This document shows positions 36,444 to 46,152 of a DNA stretch of 64,000 nucleotides, piece by piece. The notes below the pieces were generated by a model that did no database searches, was not told the DNA's origin, and saw nothing but the letters and a program-made list of their open reading frames with translations. Source of the DNA: an uncultured Chloroflexus sp. (lineage in GTDB: Bacteria > Chloroflexota > Chloroflexia > Chloroflexales > Chloroflexaceae). The translations under genes were made by a program, and so were the position numbers. The stretch spans positions 22,803 to 86,802 of the forward strand of contig NZ_CALFBQ010000044.1 in NCBI RefSeq assembly GCF_937951745.1, read 5' to 3'. The first letter of the stretch is position 1; the number at the start of each line of letters is the position of its first letter.

Positions 36444-37361
36444 TTAGCCACCAATCTGATCGATCAGCGCCGTGAGCCACGGGGTGGTCACGCCAACCGG
36501 CAATTGCGCCAGCGCCTGCCGGGCAGCAGCCTGTTGTTCAACCAGCGCCGCCCGCGCTGCCGGCAACCCATCGCGACGGATGATCGGCACCGCGGCTGCA
36601 GTCGTTTCCGGTGACGGATGGGCAAAGAGTGCCTGCAACTCTGGCGCTGGCGCATCACCAGCGGCCAACACTAAGGCCAACGGTACATAACCGGCTTGCA
36701 GCAAGGCGCCATCTGCCTCAATATCACGTATCTCCTTGGCTAGCCGCCGGGCTAAGCCAAGCCGCAAGCCAAACTGCGCCGCCGATTCAAGCAATGGGTC
36801 AGCCAACCCACCGCACAATACCCCGGCCTGCGCCGCCGCCGCCAACAAGACCCCGGCCAACGCTTCCGCCCGCTGCCAATACGCCGCCAGCGCCGCCTCG
36901 TGCGGCGTCAAGCTGCTCACCGTCGTCAACTGGCCTTCACAGATCCGCATCACTGCCTGCGAATATAGACCAATAATGCGCGGATCGGGACTGCGCGCCA
37001 TCTCTCCGGCAGCCAGTGCAAAGAGGTAATCGCCCACCATGAGCGCCACACCGTGATCCCACGCGCCGTTAGCCACCCGACCAGCGCGGCGGGCCTGCTC
37101 GTCGATCAGATCATCGTGCACGCGGGTCGCTGCTTCAATCAGTTCCACCGCTGCCGCGGCATGCGCCACCTGTTCGCCAGAACCATTCCCCAAGCGGGCA
37201 ATGGCCAGCACAATCAACGCCCGCAACCGATCAGATGGATCGGTCATCAAATGGGGGCCAACCATAGAAATGACGGCTAGCCGCGCCCGCGTGCGCTCAC
37301 GCAAGAGCTGCTCGACTAACAAGAAATCGTGATGTAATTCTGGTGGAACAGACCAGCTCAT
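36444..37361 (-). CDS. Polyprenyl synthetase-like protein with an altered second Asp motif
   Basis: A 305-residue all-helical isoprenyl diphosphate synthase homologue. The first Asp-rich motif is present (VHDDLIDEQARRAG). The second, normally DDxxD, reads IRDIEAD, so only two acids remain in place. The GDYLFA segment and the QAVMRICEGQLTTVS helix match the family. It may still make a short or long prenyl chain for quinones or carotenoids, or be a regulatory subunit. I chose the ATG at 37361. It is divergent from the penicillin acylase gene. Confidence 0.75.
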   Translation of the reverse strand: MSWSVPPELHHDFLLVEQLLRERTRARLAVISMVGPHLMTDPSDRLRALIVLAIARLGNGSGEQVAHAAAAVELIEAATRVHDDLIDEQARRAGRVANGAWDHGVALMVGDYLFALAAGEMARSPDPRIIGLYSQAVMRICEGQLTTVSSLTPHEAALAAYWQRAEALAGVLLAAAAQAGVLCGGLADPLLESAAQFGLRLGLARRLAKEIRDIEADGALLQAGYVPLALVLAAGDAPAPELQALFAHPSPETTAAAVPIIRRDGLPAARAALVEQQAAARQALAQLPVGVTTPWLTALIDQIGG

Positions 37362-37490
37362 GGTTCGTTTCTTCGACTGCGCATGCGATTCCCTTTTGGA
37401 AAGATACGCCATCCGTTCGTCACTGTCAACCGCTTAAGCGGATAATGGTCGTAAGCGGCACTACCGCAGGCACTTTCCTCAGATCAGCGT

Positions 37491-37519
37491 TTGACACTTT
37501 CGGCTGTGCGGTTGACAAT
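37491..37519 (+). promoter_or_regulatory. Promoter candidate for the penicillin acylase family gene
   Basis: A consensus TTGACA (37491-37496), a 17-base spacer and GACAAT (37514-37519), 40 bases before the GTG start. The AAACGGAGG ribosome site lies between. Confidence 0.6.
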
Positions 37520-37558
37520 ACAAGTGTCACCATTCTCAGTCTGAAACGGAGGTGGAGC

Positions 37559-40015
37559 GTGACATTCAACCCCTCTCGCCTCGGACGGGCCATCGGCATT
37601 ACGATTGGCGCGGTCGCCGCCCTTGCTGGCGTGGGCGCCGTCGCTGCCCTGCGCCGTCCCTTGCCGCGCACCAATGGGCGGGCTAAGCTGCCCGGTCTGC
37701 ACGCAGCCGTCGAAGTGCGCCGTGATCGTTGGGGAATTCCGCATATCTATGCGGATAACAACGAAGACCTCTTCTGCGCCCTTGGCTATGTGCATGCCCA
37801 AGACCGGCTCTGGCAGATGGAGCTGCACCGCCGGATCGGGCATGGCCGGCTAGCCGAGATCTTTGGCCCGATTGCGATCGACTCCGATCGCTTCATCCGC
37901 ACGCTCGGCTTTAGCCGCATCGCCCGCCGCGAAGCTGCGTTGCTCGACGATGAGACGGCAACCTTGATGACCGCGTATTTGCGCGGCGTGAATGCCTGTA
38001 TCGAGCAGATTGGCAGCCGGTTGCCGCTCGAGTTTACCATTCTCGGTTTCCAGCCACAGCCGTGGGAATTGGCCGATCTGCTGGTCTGGCCAAAGATGAT
38101 GTCACTTAATCTCTCGACCAACTGGATGCAAGAGTTGTTGCAGGCGCAGATTGTGGCAACTGTGGGCACCGAGCGGGCCGTTGCACTCCGTCCGCGCTAC
38201 CCCGAAGACGGCCCTTTGACGGTGCCGTCCGGTGCGCATTACACCGCCAATCTCGGCGCCGCCGCCCTGCAACTGGCTAGCGATGCCGCCCTCTTTACCG
38301 GCGAGACCGAGACGCCGCAAGGCTCCAATGCGTGGGTGGCAGCCGGCAAACGCACCACTAGCGGACGCCCTCTGCTGGCGAATGATCCGCATCTGAATGT
38401 GGCCTTGCCCAATCTCTGGTACCAAGTGCATCTCGAAGGCGGCGATTTTCACGTCGCCGGAGCGACCATTCCAGCCACCTGCGGCGTGATTATCGGCCAC
38501 AACCAGCGTATTGCGTGGGGCGTGACCAACGCGCGTACCGATAACCAAGACCTCTTCATCGAGCAGTTCGATCCCGCTGACCCGCTGCGCTATCGCTGGC
38601 GCGATGAGTGGCTGACCGCCGAAGTCGTGCCAGAGACGATTACGGTCAAAGGGCAAGCAGAGCCAGTGGTAATCGATGTGCGTATCACCCGCCACGGCCC
38701 GATCATCGATCCGGTGGCCGGCACACTGCGCGGCGACCCCACCACGACCAGCGCCGAAACTACCGCCCTTGCCCTCCGTTGGACGGCGCTCGACCCCTCG
38801 CCAACCTTAATGCGTTCGGTACTGAAGCTTAACCGAGCCCAAAACTGGAACGAGTTCCGCGCTGCCTTGGCCGATTGGGATACGCCGCCCCAGAATTTCG
38901 TCTATGCCGATATTGACGGCCATATCGGCTATTGTTTGGCTGGCCGGTTGCCGATCCGCCGGCACAGTGACGGTATGCTGCCGGTGCCCGGCTGGAGCGG
39001 CGAGTATGAATGGGAGGGCATGATCCCATTTGAAGAATTGCCCAGCCAGCTCGATCCGCCGGGTGGCACAATTGTCTCCGCCAACCACCGGATTACCGGT
39101 GGTGAACAGCGCAATGCCCCCATCCATGGCTTTTGGCTCAACCCGTATCGCGCCCAACGTATCCAAGAGCTGCTCGATGCCACCAAACAACACGATGTGC
39201 GCAGCTTTGCCCGGATTCAGAATGATCTGCTGTCAGTGCCCGGCAAAAAACTTGTCGAACAGGTGGCGCGCCTGAACCTCGAACCGGGGATCGAGCAGCG
39301 AATCCGGGACATCCTTGTCGAGTGGGATGGCCAGCTTCACGCCGAGAGTGTCGCCGGCTCGATCTACGACGGGTTGCGTTACCATCTGCTCCGTATCGTC
39401 TACCAAGAACTCGCTAACTTGTTCCACGCACCGGCGGCGCTCGGATCGTTTAGTGTGTTGCCGGCTAACATTTATCTGGAATGCGCATTACCGATGGTGC
39501 TGGAACGCATGGCATCCCAACCGCTCGACCAACCTGACGAGTGGTTGGGCAATGGTCGCACGTGGGGCGGCGTGTTGCGTGCAGCGCTGGCCCGCACTGC
39601 CGCCGAGTTATCCGAACGGCTGGGTACAGATCTGGCTCGCTGGCAGTACGGGAAGATCCATAGCCTGACCTTGCGCCATCCGCTGGGGAGTGTGCCGGCG
39701 CTGACCCCGCTCTTCAACCGCGGGCCATGGCCGATGGGTGGCGATCTCGACACCGTTAACCATTGCTACATTCCGCGCGATATTGCCGGCATGACGATCT
39801 TCAATGCGCCATCGCTACGCTTTATTCTCGATCTGAGCGACTGGGACGCTTCCCGCGCCATTTTGCCCGCTGGTCAGAGCGGCCATCCGGCCAGTCCGCA
39901 CTATGCCGATATGACTGATGCGTGGCGGGCCGGCGCGTATCATCCCCTGTTGTGGACGCGACCCGCCGTGGAGCGGTATACTGATGGAGTGTTAACCTTA
40001 ACGAGTGAAGGATAA
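37559..40015 (+). CDS. Penicillin acylase family protein (Ntn hydrolase)
   Basis: An 818-residue precursor that self-cleaves to expose an N-terminal serine. The N-terminal hydrophobic segment (RAIGITIGAVAALAGVGAVAAL) is a signal or anchor, so the enzyme acts outside the membrane. The alpha part has VRRDRWGIPHIYADN and the beta chain begins at Ser256 in PQGSNAWVAAG, followed by LLANDPHL and the catalytic-site NFVYADIDGHIGY region. GTG start with GGAGGTGGAG upstream. Likely substrates are amides such as acyl-homoserine lactones or aryl-acyl amino acids; specificity is not visible. Confidence 0.9.
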   Translation: MTFNPSRLGRAIGITIGAVAALAGVGAVAALRRPLPRTNGRAKLPGLHAAVEVRRDRWGIPHIYADNNEDLFCALGYVHAQDRLWQMELHRRIGHGRLAEIFGPIAIDSDRFIRTLGFSRIARREAALLDDETATLMTAYLRGVNACIEQIGSRLPLEFTILGFQPQPWELADLLVWPKMMSLNLSTNWMQELLQAQIVATVGTERAVALRPRYPEDGPLTVPSGAHYTANLGAAALQLASDAALFTGETETPQGSNAWVAAGKRTTSGRPLLANDPHLNVALPNLWYQVHLEGGDFHVAGATIPATCGVIIGHNQRIAWGVTNARTDNQDLFIEQFDPADPLRYRWRDEWLTAEVVPETITVKGQAEPVVIDVRITRHGPIIDPVAGTLRGDPTTTSAETTALALRWTALDPSPTLMRSVLKLNRAQNWNEFRAALADWDTPPQNFVYADIDGHIGYCLAGRLPIRRHSDGMLPVPGWSGEYEWEGMIPFEELPSQLDPPGGTIVSANHRITGGEQRNAPIHGFWLNPYRAQRIQELLDATKQHDVRSFARIQNDLLSVPGKKLVEQVARLNLEPGIEQRIRDILVEWDGQLHAESVAGSIYDGLRYHLLRIVYQELANLFHAPAALGSFSVLPANIYLECALPMVLERMASQPLDQPDEWLGNGRTWGGVLRAALARTAAELSERLGTDLARWQYGKIHSLTLRHPLGSVPALTPLFNRGPWPMGGDLDTVNHCYIPRDIAGMTIFNAPSLRFILDLSDWDASRAILPAGQSGHPASPHYADMTDAWRAGAYHPLLWTRPAVERYTDGVLTLTSEG

Positions 40016-40069
40016 TGGGATCCTGCAGACGCCGGTGAGCCTCACGCAATGGTCATTGCAAGAGTGCGG

Positions 40070-40094
40070 AGGGAGCCAACGATGCTGGCTCCCT
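40070..40094 (+). terminator. Hairpin after the penicillin acylase family gene
   Basis: Arms AGGGAGCCA/TGGCTCCCT with a 7-base loop, 55 bases past the stop; no T run. The rest of 40016-40226 shows no gene. Confidence 0.45.
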
Positions 40095-40226
40095 ACCTAG
40101 CTCATCAGCAACTGCTGCGCGGATCACGCCATCCAAAATCCGCTCAAGCATTGCCCGTCCCTGTAACCGGCAGCGCTGGCGCGCAGCCCTGTACGGAGCA
40201 TGCTTACGTGACTGTTGAACCTCATC

Positions 40227-41666
40227 ATGAACAGCATCTTCCAATTGATCGCTGATCTGGCCGATCAGCCGGTGTGGCTAGCTGGCGGCGCTGTGCGCGC
40301 GTTGCTGAGCGGGCAAACGCCGGTTGATCTCGATCTGGCCACCGCTGGCAGCGGCTTGGTGCTAGCCAAAACGATTGCTGATGCTAGCGGTGGCGCATTT
40401 GTCGCCCTCGATCGCGAACACGACACCGGACGCGCCGTGTTACCCGACGGGATCACGATTGATTGCGCGGCGCTCCGTGCTGCTGATATCGAGGGCGATT
40501 TGCACTTGCGCGACTTTACCATCAATGCGCTCGCTTTGCCGCTCGCGGCAGCGCTGGCTGGCGACTGGAGCGCGCTGATCGATCCGCTCGGAGGGCGTGA
40601 TGATCTGGCCGCCGGTCGCCTGCGCCTCTGTGCACCAACCAGCTTGCGCGATGACCCGTTGCGCGTGGTGCGGGCTGGGAGGTTCCGCGCCACTCACCGG
40701 CTGCTCCCAGACCCCAACCTCATCGCGGCGGCACGCGAGGCGGCTCCGCTGCTCGTGAACGTTGCGATCGAGCGCATCCGCGACGAGCTGCTAAAGACAT
40801 GCGATGGGCCGGCTGCCGCCGCCGGTCTGCGCCTGCTCGACGAGGTTGGCGCGTTGACGATCATCTTCCCCGAACTCGAACCGGCCCGCACCTGCGATCA
40901 GCCGCGGGTGCATTTTCTGCCGGTGTTAGCCCACATGCTCGAAACCGTCGCCGCGCTCGACTGGTTGATCGATGACGGTGATCCGCCGGTAGCGGTGCAG
41001 ACGTATCCGCAGCTTAGCCGCGCACTGCCCTTTGCCGGCCAGTATCACGAGTTGCTCAACCAGCGCCGCGGCATCGTGCGACGCGCCGCATTGCTCAAGC
41101 TGGCGGCGCTCTTGCACGACAACGCCAAACCTCAGACGAAGGTCAGTCACCCCGATGGCACCGTGACCTTCTACGGCCATCAAAGCTTAGGCGCAGAAAC
41201 GGTTGCGCAGATCGGGCGACGGCTACGCCTGAGCCGCGCTGATACCAGCTATCTGGTCAGCGTCGTGCGCGAACACATGCGTCCGGGACAAATGCGCGAC
41301 AGCGAACAGTTGAGTGAGCGCGGGATCAATCGCTTCTTCCGCGACACCGGCGATGCCGGCCCCGACATTCTGCTGCACGAGTTGGCCGACCATGTGGCAA
41401 CCCGCGGGCCATGGCTCGACCCGGCGGCATGGCAACGGCATCTGGCGTGGCTAGCGACGATGCTGGATCGATACTGGAACCCGCCAGCGCCGCCAGCGCC
41501 GCCACTCATTCGCGGCGACGAACTGATGGCGGCATTACAGATTGGGCCGGGGCCGGAAGTGGGGCGATTGCTGAAGGTGATCCATGAAGCGCAATTAGCG
41601 GGTGACATCCATACCGCCGAAGAAGCGCTAGCCTTAGCCCGCGCGCTGCGTCTTGCAGAGCGATAG
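40227..41666 (+). CDS. cca: CCA tRNA nucleotidyltransferase / poly(A) polymerase family, with HD domain
   Basis: A 479-residue class II nucleotidyltransferase that adds or repairs the tRNA CCA end. The head has AGGAVRALLSGQTPVDLDLAT with the two catalytic Asp residues, then LHLRDFTINALAL, the RNA-binding LRDDPLRVVRAGRF, and a C-terminal HD phosphohydrolase domain (HFLPVLAHMLETV, ALLHDNAKPQT). The ATG at 40227 is chosen; a TTG 12 bases upstream is possible. The HD domain is the usual bacterial tail for this subgroup. Confidence 0.9.
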   Translation: MNSIFQLIADLADQPVWLAGGAVRALLSGQTPVDLDLATAGSGLVLAKTIADASGGAFVALDREHDTGRAVLPDGITIDCAALRAADIEGDLHLRDFTINALALPLAAALAGDWSALIDPLGGRDDLAAGRLRLCAPTSLRDDPLRVVRAGRFRATHRLLPDPNLIAAAREAAPLLVNVAIERIRDELLKTCDGPAAAAGLRLLDEVGALTIIFPELEPARTCDQPRVHFLPVLAHMLETVAALDWLIDDGDPPVAVQTYPQLSRALPFAGQYHELLNQRRGIVRRAALLKLAALLHDNAKPQTKVSHPDGTVTFYGHQSLGAETVAQIGRRLRLSRADTSYLVSVVREHMRPGQMRDSEQLSERGINRFFRDTGDAGPDILLHELADHVATRGPWLDPAAWQRHLAWLATMLDRYWNPPAPPAPPLIRGDELMAALQIGPGPEVGRLLKVIHEAQLAGDIHTAEEALALARALRLAER

Positions 41667-41675
41667 CAAGCGGGA

Positions 41676-41828
41676 TTATTGGGGCCGGCGCGGCAAACGG
41701 ATCCGATCGGTCTGCTGGCGCTCGGCAGAAGGTGCGCGCTCATCCTCCAGCAAAGGCAGCAATGCCAGTGTCAGCGCAATCATCACGAACAGCACGATTG
41801 AGGGCAACAACGACAGCCAATCAGACAT
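41676..41828 (-). CDS. Small single-helix membrane protein (50 aa)
   Basis: Too short for most gene finders. ATG with CGGAGG 6 bases upstream; MSDWLSLLPSIVLFVMIALT begins one hydrophobic helix, followed by an acidic/basic tail (LLEDERAPSAERQQ, RIRLPRRPQ). It starts convergently 10 bases from the cca stop. No family recognised. Confidence 0.6.
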   Translation of the reverse strand: MSDWLSLLPSIVLFVMIALTLALLPLLEDERAPSAERQQTDRIRLPRRPQ

Positions 41829-41930
41829 CAGACGCCTCCGGTACGATGGCGACAGCAGTAATAGGCGACCTCATCGTAACGGGAGAACTGGTGCACGAGA
41901 ATGAAAATGATCTGATGTTATGCTGACAGA

Positions 41931-42317
41931 CTATTTGCGCAACACGTCGCGCACAATCTGCTCGAGACGATCGAGTGGGAAGGGCTTGGGCAGATAGTAA
42001 TCGATCCGCTGTTCGCGGGCGCGCTTTTCCAACTCAGGGGTAGCGTATGCGGTAATCATGACCACGCTGGTATCGGGGGAAGTCTCCTTGATAGCAGCGG
42101 CCAATTGCAGACCATTCATGCCGGGCATATTGTAATCGGTGATCACGAGCGGTACCCGGCGCAGCGCAATTTGGGCCAGCGCATCAGCACCGCTATTGAC
42201 GGTAATAATATCGTAACCACCGGTCAGATCACGCATCAAGCGATGCAAGATGATGAGGATATCAGGTTCATCCTCTACCAGAATGATGGCTGGATTGCGA
42301 CCGGAAAAATCCGACAT
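41931..42317 (-). CDS. Stand-alone response regulator receiver (CheY-like)
   Basis: A 128-residue receiver with AIILVEDEPDILIIL, the phospho-Asp in LVITDYNMPGMNG, Thr in VVMITAYATPE and Lys in YYLPKPFPLDRL. No output domain. No histidine kinase is adjacent; a small membrane protein gene follows on the same strand after 102 bases. It probably relays phosphate or signals by protein contact. Confidence 0.92.
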   Translation of the reverse strand: MSDFSGRNPAIILVEDEPDILIILHRLMRDLTGGYDIITVNSGADALAQIALRRVPLVITDYNMPGMNGLQLAAAIKETSPDTSVVMITAYATPELEKRAREQRIDYYLPKPFPLDRLEQIVRDVLRK

Positions 42318-42504
42318 ACGAGAAGCTCCTTAAACCGCCAGCAATAGCTGATGCTTGCGCAAAACACCGAGTCGGGCTTTTGCAAGTAGCGGTATTGTAT
42401 CACAGCCGTGCATGACGGGCAAGCATTGAAGAAATGGTATCATAGATACAGTTCTGCCCCGCCCTTGCCCTACTGATGGGGCACCTGAAGAAAACATAAT
42501 TTGT

Positions 42505-43410
42505 ATGAGCCAATTACCCGGCATCTTCCTCAACGTACTTGCCCCCGTCTTCTTGCTCGTCTTGCTTGGATACTTTACCGGCCCGCGACTGCAACTCGAA
42601 GCGCGCACCCTCTCACGCTTCGCTTATTTTATTCTAACCCCGGCATTCGTGTTCTACGTACTCAGCCAAACCCGGATCGAAGCCGGATTAGCCGGACGCA
42701 TGATCGGCTTTATCACCGTCGTCTATATCGGCTCAATTATCATCGCCTTTATGGTGGCCCGCCTGCTCAAACGCAGTCCCGCTATGACAGCAGCGTATGT
42801 CATGATTGCCGCCTTTGGCAACGTTGGCAATTTTGGCTTACCGATCATTCAATTCGCCGAAGGACCAGCAGCGCTCGGCGTTGCGACAGTCTACTTCTTA
42901 GCCAATCTGGTGCTGGCGTTTATTGTTTGCGTCGGCGCAGCCAATTTCAGCCGCGGCTTCAGTCTCGGAATGGCCATTCAAGTCTTTCGCACCCCAGCCC
43001 TGCTGGCGCTCCCGCCGGCGCTGTTGTTCAACTGGCTCGAGATCACGCTGCCGCCAGTCGTGATGCGCCCGCTCGAATTGCTCTCCGGCGCGCTGATCCC
43101 GACTATGCTGATCGTATTGGGTGCGCAACTGGCCGCTGCCGGCATTCCACGAATGAACGCTGATTTACTCATATCCAGCGCTGTGCGCTTAATCAGCGGG
43201 CCCGTCTTGGCCTTTGGCGTCGTCGGCTGGTTTGCCCTGCCGCAGCTCGAACGCAACGTCGGCATCTTGCAGGCTAGCATGCCCACTGCGGTGCTGGTCA
43301 GCATTATTGCCATGGAAAACGATCTGCTGCCTGAATTTGTAACCGCAACAGTTTTATTCTCGAATCTGGCGAGTATTGTAACGCTTGCTATTGTCCTCGT
43401 ATTCTTGTAA
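42505..43410 (+). CDS. AEC (auxin efflux carrier) family transporter
   Basis: A 301-residue protein with about ten hydrophobic helices in two five-helix halves. Typical family text includes NVLAPVFLLVLLGYF, the mid-region FGNVGNFGLPIIQF with its Asn/Gly crossing motif, and PTMLIVLGAQLA. AEC carriers move organic acids or amino acids such as malate. The substrate is not shown, but the next gene on this strand is a TRAP solute receptor. Confidence 0.88.
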   Translation: MSQLPGIFLNVLAPVFLLVLLGYFTGPRLQLEARTLSRFAYFILTPAFVFYVLSQTRIEAGLAGRMIGFITVVYIGSIIIAFMVARLLKRSPAMTAAYVMIAAFGNVGNFGLPIIQFAEGPAALGVATVYFLANLVLAFIVCVGAANFSRGFSLGMAIQVFRTPALLALPPALLFNWLEITLPPVVMRPLELLSGALIPTMLIVLGAQLAAAGIPRMNADLLISSAVRLISGPVLAFGVVGWFALPQLERNVGILQASMPTAVLVSIIAMENDLLPEFVTATVLFSNLASIVTLAIVLVFL

Positions 43411-43471
43411 CCACATTGTCAACAACAAACAACTGGCCTAGCAAATGTTTCACAATCAACAAATCAACAAT

Positions 43472-43500
43472 TTGCACAATTTTGCCAGATCGTCTATAAT
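43472..43500 (+). promoter_or_regulatory. Strong promoter candidate for dctP
   Basis: TTGCAC (43472-43477), a 17-base spacer and a perfect TATAAT (43495-43500). The predicted start near 43507 leaves a ~37-base leader with an AGGAG ribosome site. Confidence 0.7.
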
Positions 43501-43544
43501 TAGAATACCGTTTCCTTATAGTTCAGATTGCCTAGGAGCAGAAC

Positions 43545-44720
43545 ATGAAACGACGGGAGTTTCTTCGTGGCGCCGCCGCTGGCGTTCTTGGCGGCCTTGG
43601 TCTGACGCTTGCCGCCTGTGGCCAACCGCCGGCTGTCACTAATCCACCGACCACTGCCCCAGCTCAACCAACGACGGCTGGTGGTGAACAGCCTACTGCA
43701 CAGGCCCCAGCGCAGGGTTCGTCGATGCCAGCAGTGGAGTGGCGCATGGGTACGAGCTGGCCGATCTCGCTCGATACCATCTACGGTGGCGCAACGGTGC
43801 TAGCCGAGCGGGTGGCCGAACTATCCGGCGGGATGTTCAAGATTAACACCTTCCCAGCCGGCGAGCTGTTCCCCGGTCTCGAAGTGTTACAGAACGTGTC
43901 GCAGGGCACGGTTGAGTCGGGACACACGGCGCTTTACTATTATGTCGGTCTTGATCCGGCGTGGGCCTTTGCAACATCATTACCGTTCGGTCTCACGGCG
44001 CAGCAGCAGAATTCGTGGTTGTACCACGGTGGTGGTGAAGAGGCGATCAACAAGCTTGGCGCCAATTTCGGTGTCATCTGCTTTGCCGCCGGCAACACCG
44101 GCACTCAGATGGGCGGTTGGTTCCGCCGCGAGATCAACACGGTCGCCGATTTGCAGGGTCTCAAGATGCGTATTCCCGGCCTTGGCGCGCAGGTGATGAA
44201 GGCCCTCGGTGTAGTGACGCAGACGTTGCCCGGCGGCGAAATCTTCCAAGCACTTTCAACCGGTGCGATCGATGCAGCCGAGTGGGTCGGTGCCTACGAC
44301 GACGAGAAGCTTGGTTTGCCCGATGCAACAGATTTCTACTACACGCCGGGCTGGTGGGAACCGGGGCCATCACTGCATGCGGTATTCAATCTTGATGCGT
44401 GGAATAAGCTACCCAAAGAATACCAGAACTTCCTTCGTGTTGCGGCATGGGAATCGAACATGAATATGCTTGCCAAGTACGATGCGCTGAACAATGATGC
44501 CCTTGAGCGCATTATTGCGAAGGGCAAGAAGGTGCGCCCCTACAGCGATGAAATTCTCAACGCGGCGCAGAAGGCGGCCTTCGAGTTGTTTGCCAGCTAC
44601 GACTCGGCAGCGTTCAAGGAAATCTTCCCCGGTTGGAATTCCTTCCGCCAGAAGATCCAGCGCTGGCATCAGACCAACGAGCTGCCGTTTAACCTCTTCG
44701 TCAAGAACAACCCCATTTAG
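43545..44720 (+). CDS. dctP: TRAP transporter solute-binding protein (DctP family), Tat lipoprotein signal
   Basis: A 391-residue periplasmic-type receptor. The N-terminus MKRREFLRGAAAGVLGG has the twin Arg Tat motif, and LTLAACG is a lipobox, so the folded protein is probably exported by Tat and lipid-anchored. A Thr/Pro/Gln-rich linker precedes the DctP fold: WRMGTSWPISLDTIYGGA, GGWFRREINTVADLQGLKMRI with the ligand-carboxylate Arg, and GAIDAAEWVGAYDD. This subgroup (Tat signal, TaxI/mannitol-chloroaromatic-like) takes 2-oxo or hydroxy acids. Its membrane subunits lie on the opposite strand. Confidence 0.92.
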   Translation: MKRREFLRGAAAGVLGGLGLTLAACGQPPAVTNPPTTAPAQPTTAGGEQPTAQAPAQGSSMPAVEWRMGTSWPISLDTIYGGATVLAERVAELSGGMFKINTFPAGELFPGLEVLQNVSQGTVESGHTALYYYVGLDPAWAFATSLPFGLTAQQQNSWLYHGGGEEAINKLGANFGVICFAAGNTGTQMGGWFRREINTVADLQGLKMRIPGLGAQVMKALGVVTQTLPGGEIFQALSTGAIDAAEWVGAYDDEKLGLPDATDFYYTPGWWEPGPSLHAVFNLDAWNKLPKEYQNFLRVAAWESNMNMLAKYDALNNDALERIIAKGKKVRPYSDEILNAAQKAAFELFASYDSAAFKEIFPGWNSFRQKIQRWHQTNELPFNLFVKNNPI

Positions 44721-44730
44721 GAGGTAGCAA

Positions 44731-44796
44731 AGCCGTTGCAGTGCAACGGCTTCATTCTCGTACCACCGGTAGAGCCGTTGCAGTGCAACGGCTCTA
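44731..44796 (+). terminator. Tandem palindromes ending dctP
   Basis: AGCCGTTGCAGTGCAACGGC occurs within two palindromes, a 21-base one at 44731-44751 and a 27-base one at 44770-44796. The second is followed on the plus strand by CGTTTTCTT, as in an intrinsic terminator. The same stems lie 8 bases past the dctM stop on the other strand and may end both transcripts. Confidence 0.7.
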
Positions 44797-44803
44797 CGTT
44801 TTC

Positions 44804-46138
44804 TTATCTGCCAAATGAAATGTCTGGCAGATAGGTCGCCAATTGGGGGAAGAAGATCAAAATTACGACAATCGTCAACTGAATAGCAATAAACGGCACT
44901 ACGCCGCGGTAAATATCACCGGTGGTAACACCGGGAGGGGCCACGCCGCGCAGGTAGAAGAGCGCGAAGCCAAAGGGTGGGGTGAGGAACGAGGTTTGCA
45001 GATTAGCACCGAGCAACACGCCAAACCAAATCAGATCAAACCCAAGCGCCTTCGCGACTGGCACAAAGAGCGGGATGACAATAAAGCAGATCTCGAAGAA
45101 ATCGATGAAGAAACCGAGGAAGAAGACGATCAGCATGCTAACAATGAGGAACCCCCATGCACCGCCGGGTAGGTTCGCCATCAAATCGAACACAAACTTA
45201 TCACCGCTAAGAGCGCGGAAGACCAACGCGAATGCCGTCGAGCCGATCAGGATAAAGAGCACCATCGTGGTGGCACGCATGGTCGCATCGCACACCGCGA
45301 TGAAATTCTTCCATGTCAGCCGGCGATTAACCAGCGCCAGCAGCGTTGCACCCAACGCGCCTACGGCGCCTGCTTCAGTCGCGGTAGCAATGCCAAAGAA
45401 GATCGAACCGAGCACGGCCATGATTAGCACCAGTGGTGGAATCATGACCTGCATGACCCGCTTGGCCAATGCGGCGCCGGTCATCGAACGGGCCGACAAC
45501 GGTAGAGCCGGGGCCATCTCTGGTTTCAGCAAAGCCACGATCCAACAGTAGAACGCCAGCGCTGCCGCAAGCAACAGGCCGGGGATCAGCGAGCCAAGGA
45601 AGAGCCGGCCCACCGAAACGCCAATCTGGTCGCCGAGCACTACCAACACCACTGACGGCGGGATAATCTGGCCAAGCGTTCCGGCAGCGCAGATCACACC
45701 GCAAGCAAGCTCTTTGTTATACCCGTAGCGCAACATGATCGGCAGCGAAATCAGGCCCATTGCCACTACCGTTGCCGCAACCACACCCGTCGTTGCCGCC
45801 AACAGCGCGCCAACGACCACCACCGCGATTGCCAAACCACCACGGACTGGACCAAAGAGCACGCCCATTGTATCGAGCAAGTCTTCGGCAAGACCGGACT
45901 TCTCGAGCATAGAACCAAGGAAAATGAAGTAAGGAATGGCGAGGAGGGTGTAATTTGACATCACGTTAAAGATACGTGATGGCATCGCGCGAATGATAAT
46001 CGGGTCAAAGATGCCGAGCGAGACACCGATAATACCGAAGACAATCGCCGTTGCACCTAGGGAAAATGCGACGGGGTAACCGATACCAAGGATGACCAGC
46101 GCCCCGAGAAACATCGCGGGTCCGAGCCACTCGTACAT
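44804..46138 (-). CDS. dctM: TRAP transporter large membrane subunit (DctM)
   Basis: A 444-residue membrane protein with about 12 hydrophobic segments. Family marks are GIGYPVAFSLGATAIVFG, the sodium/substrate loop AATTGVVAATVVAMGLISLP, CAAGTLGQIIPPSVVLVV and FLTPPFGFALFYLRG. It couples sodium influx to uptake by an elevator mechanism. Its gene follows dctQ by 14 bases and converges on dctP. Confidence 0.94.
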   Translation of the reverse strand: MYEWLGPAMFLGALVILGIGYPVAFSLGATAIVFGIIGVSLGIFDPIIIRAMPSRIFNVMSNYTLLAIPYFIFLGSMLEKSGLAEDLLDTMGVLFGPVRGGLAIAVVVVGALLAATTGVVAATVVAMGLISLPIMLRYGYNKELACGVICAAGTLGQIIPPSVVLVVLGDQIGVSVGRLFLGSLIPGLLLAAALAFYCWIVALLKPEMAPALPLSARSMTGAALAKRVMQVMIPPLVLIMAVLGSIFFGIATATEAGAVGALGATLLALVNRRLTWKNFIAVCDATMRATTMVLFILIGSTAFALVFRALSGDKFVFDLMANLPGGAWGFLIVSMLIVFFLGFFIDFFEICFIVIPLFVPVAKALGFDLIWFGVLLGANLQTSFLTPPFGFALFYLRGVAPPGVTTGDIYRGVVPFIAIQLTIVVILIFFPQLATYLPDISFGR

Positions 46139-46152
46139 GGAGCCTCCAAAGA

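Noticed and set aside
40053..40244. Minus-strand frame of 63 codons in the gap before cca
   Set aside because: No ribosome site, overlaps the cca start and a hairpin, and no recognisable domain.
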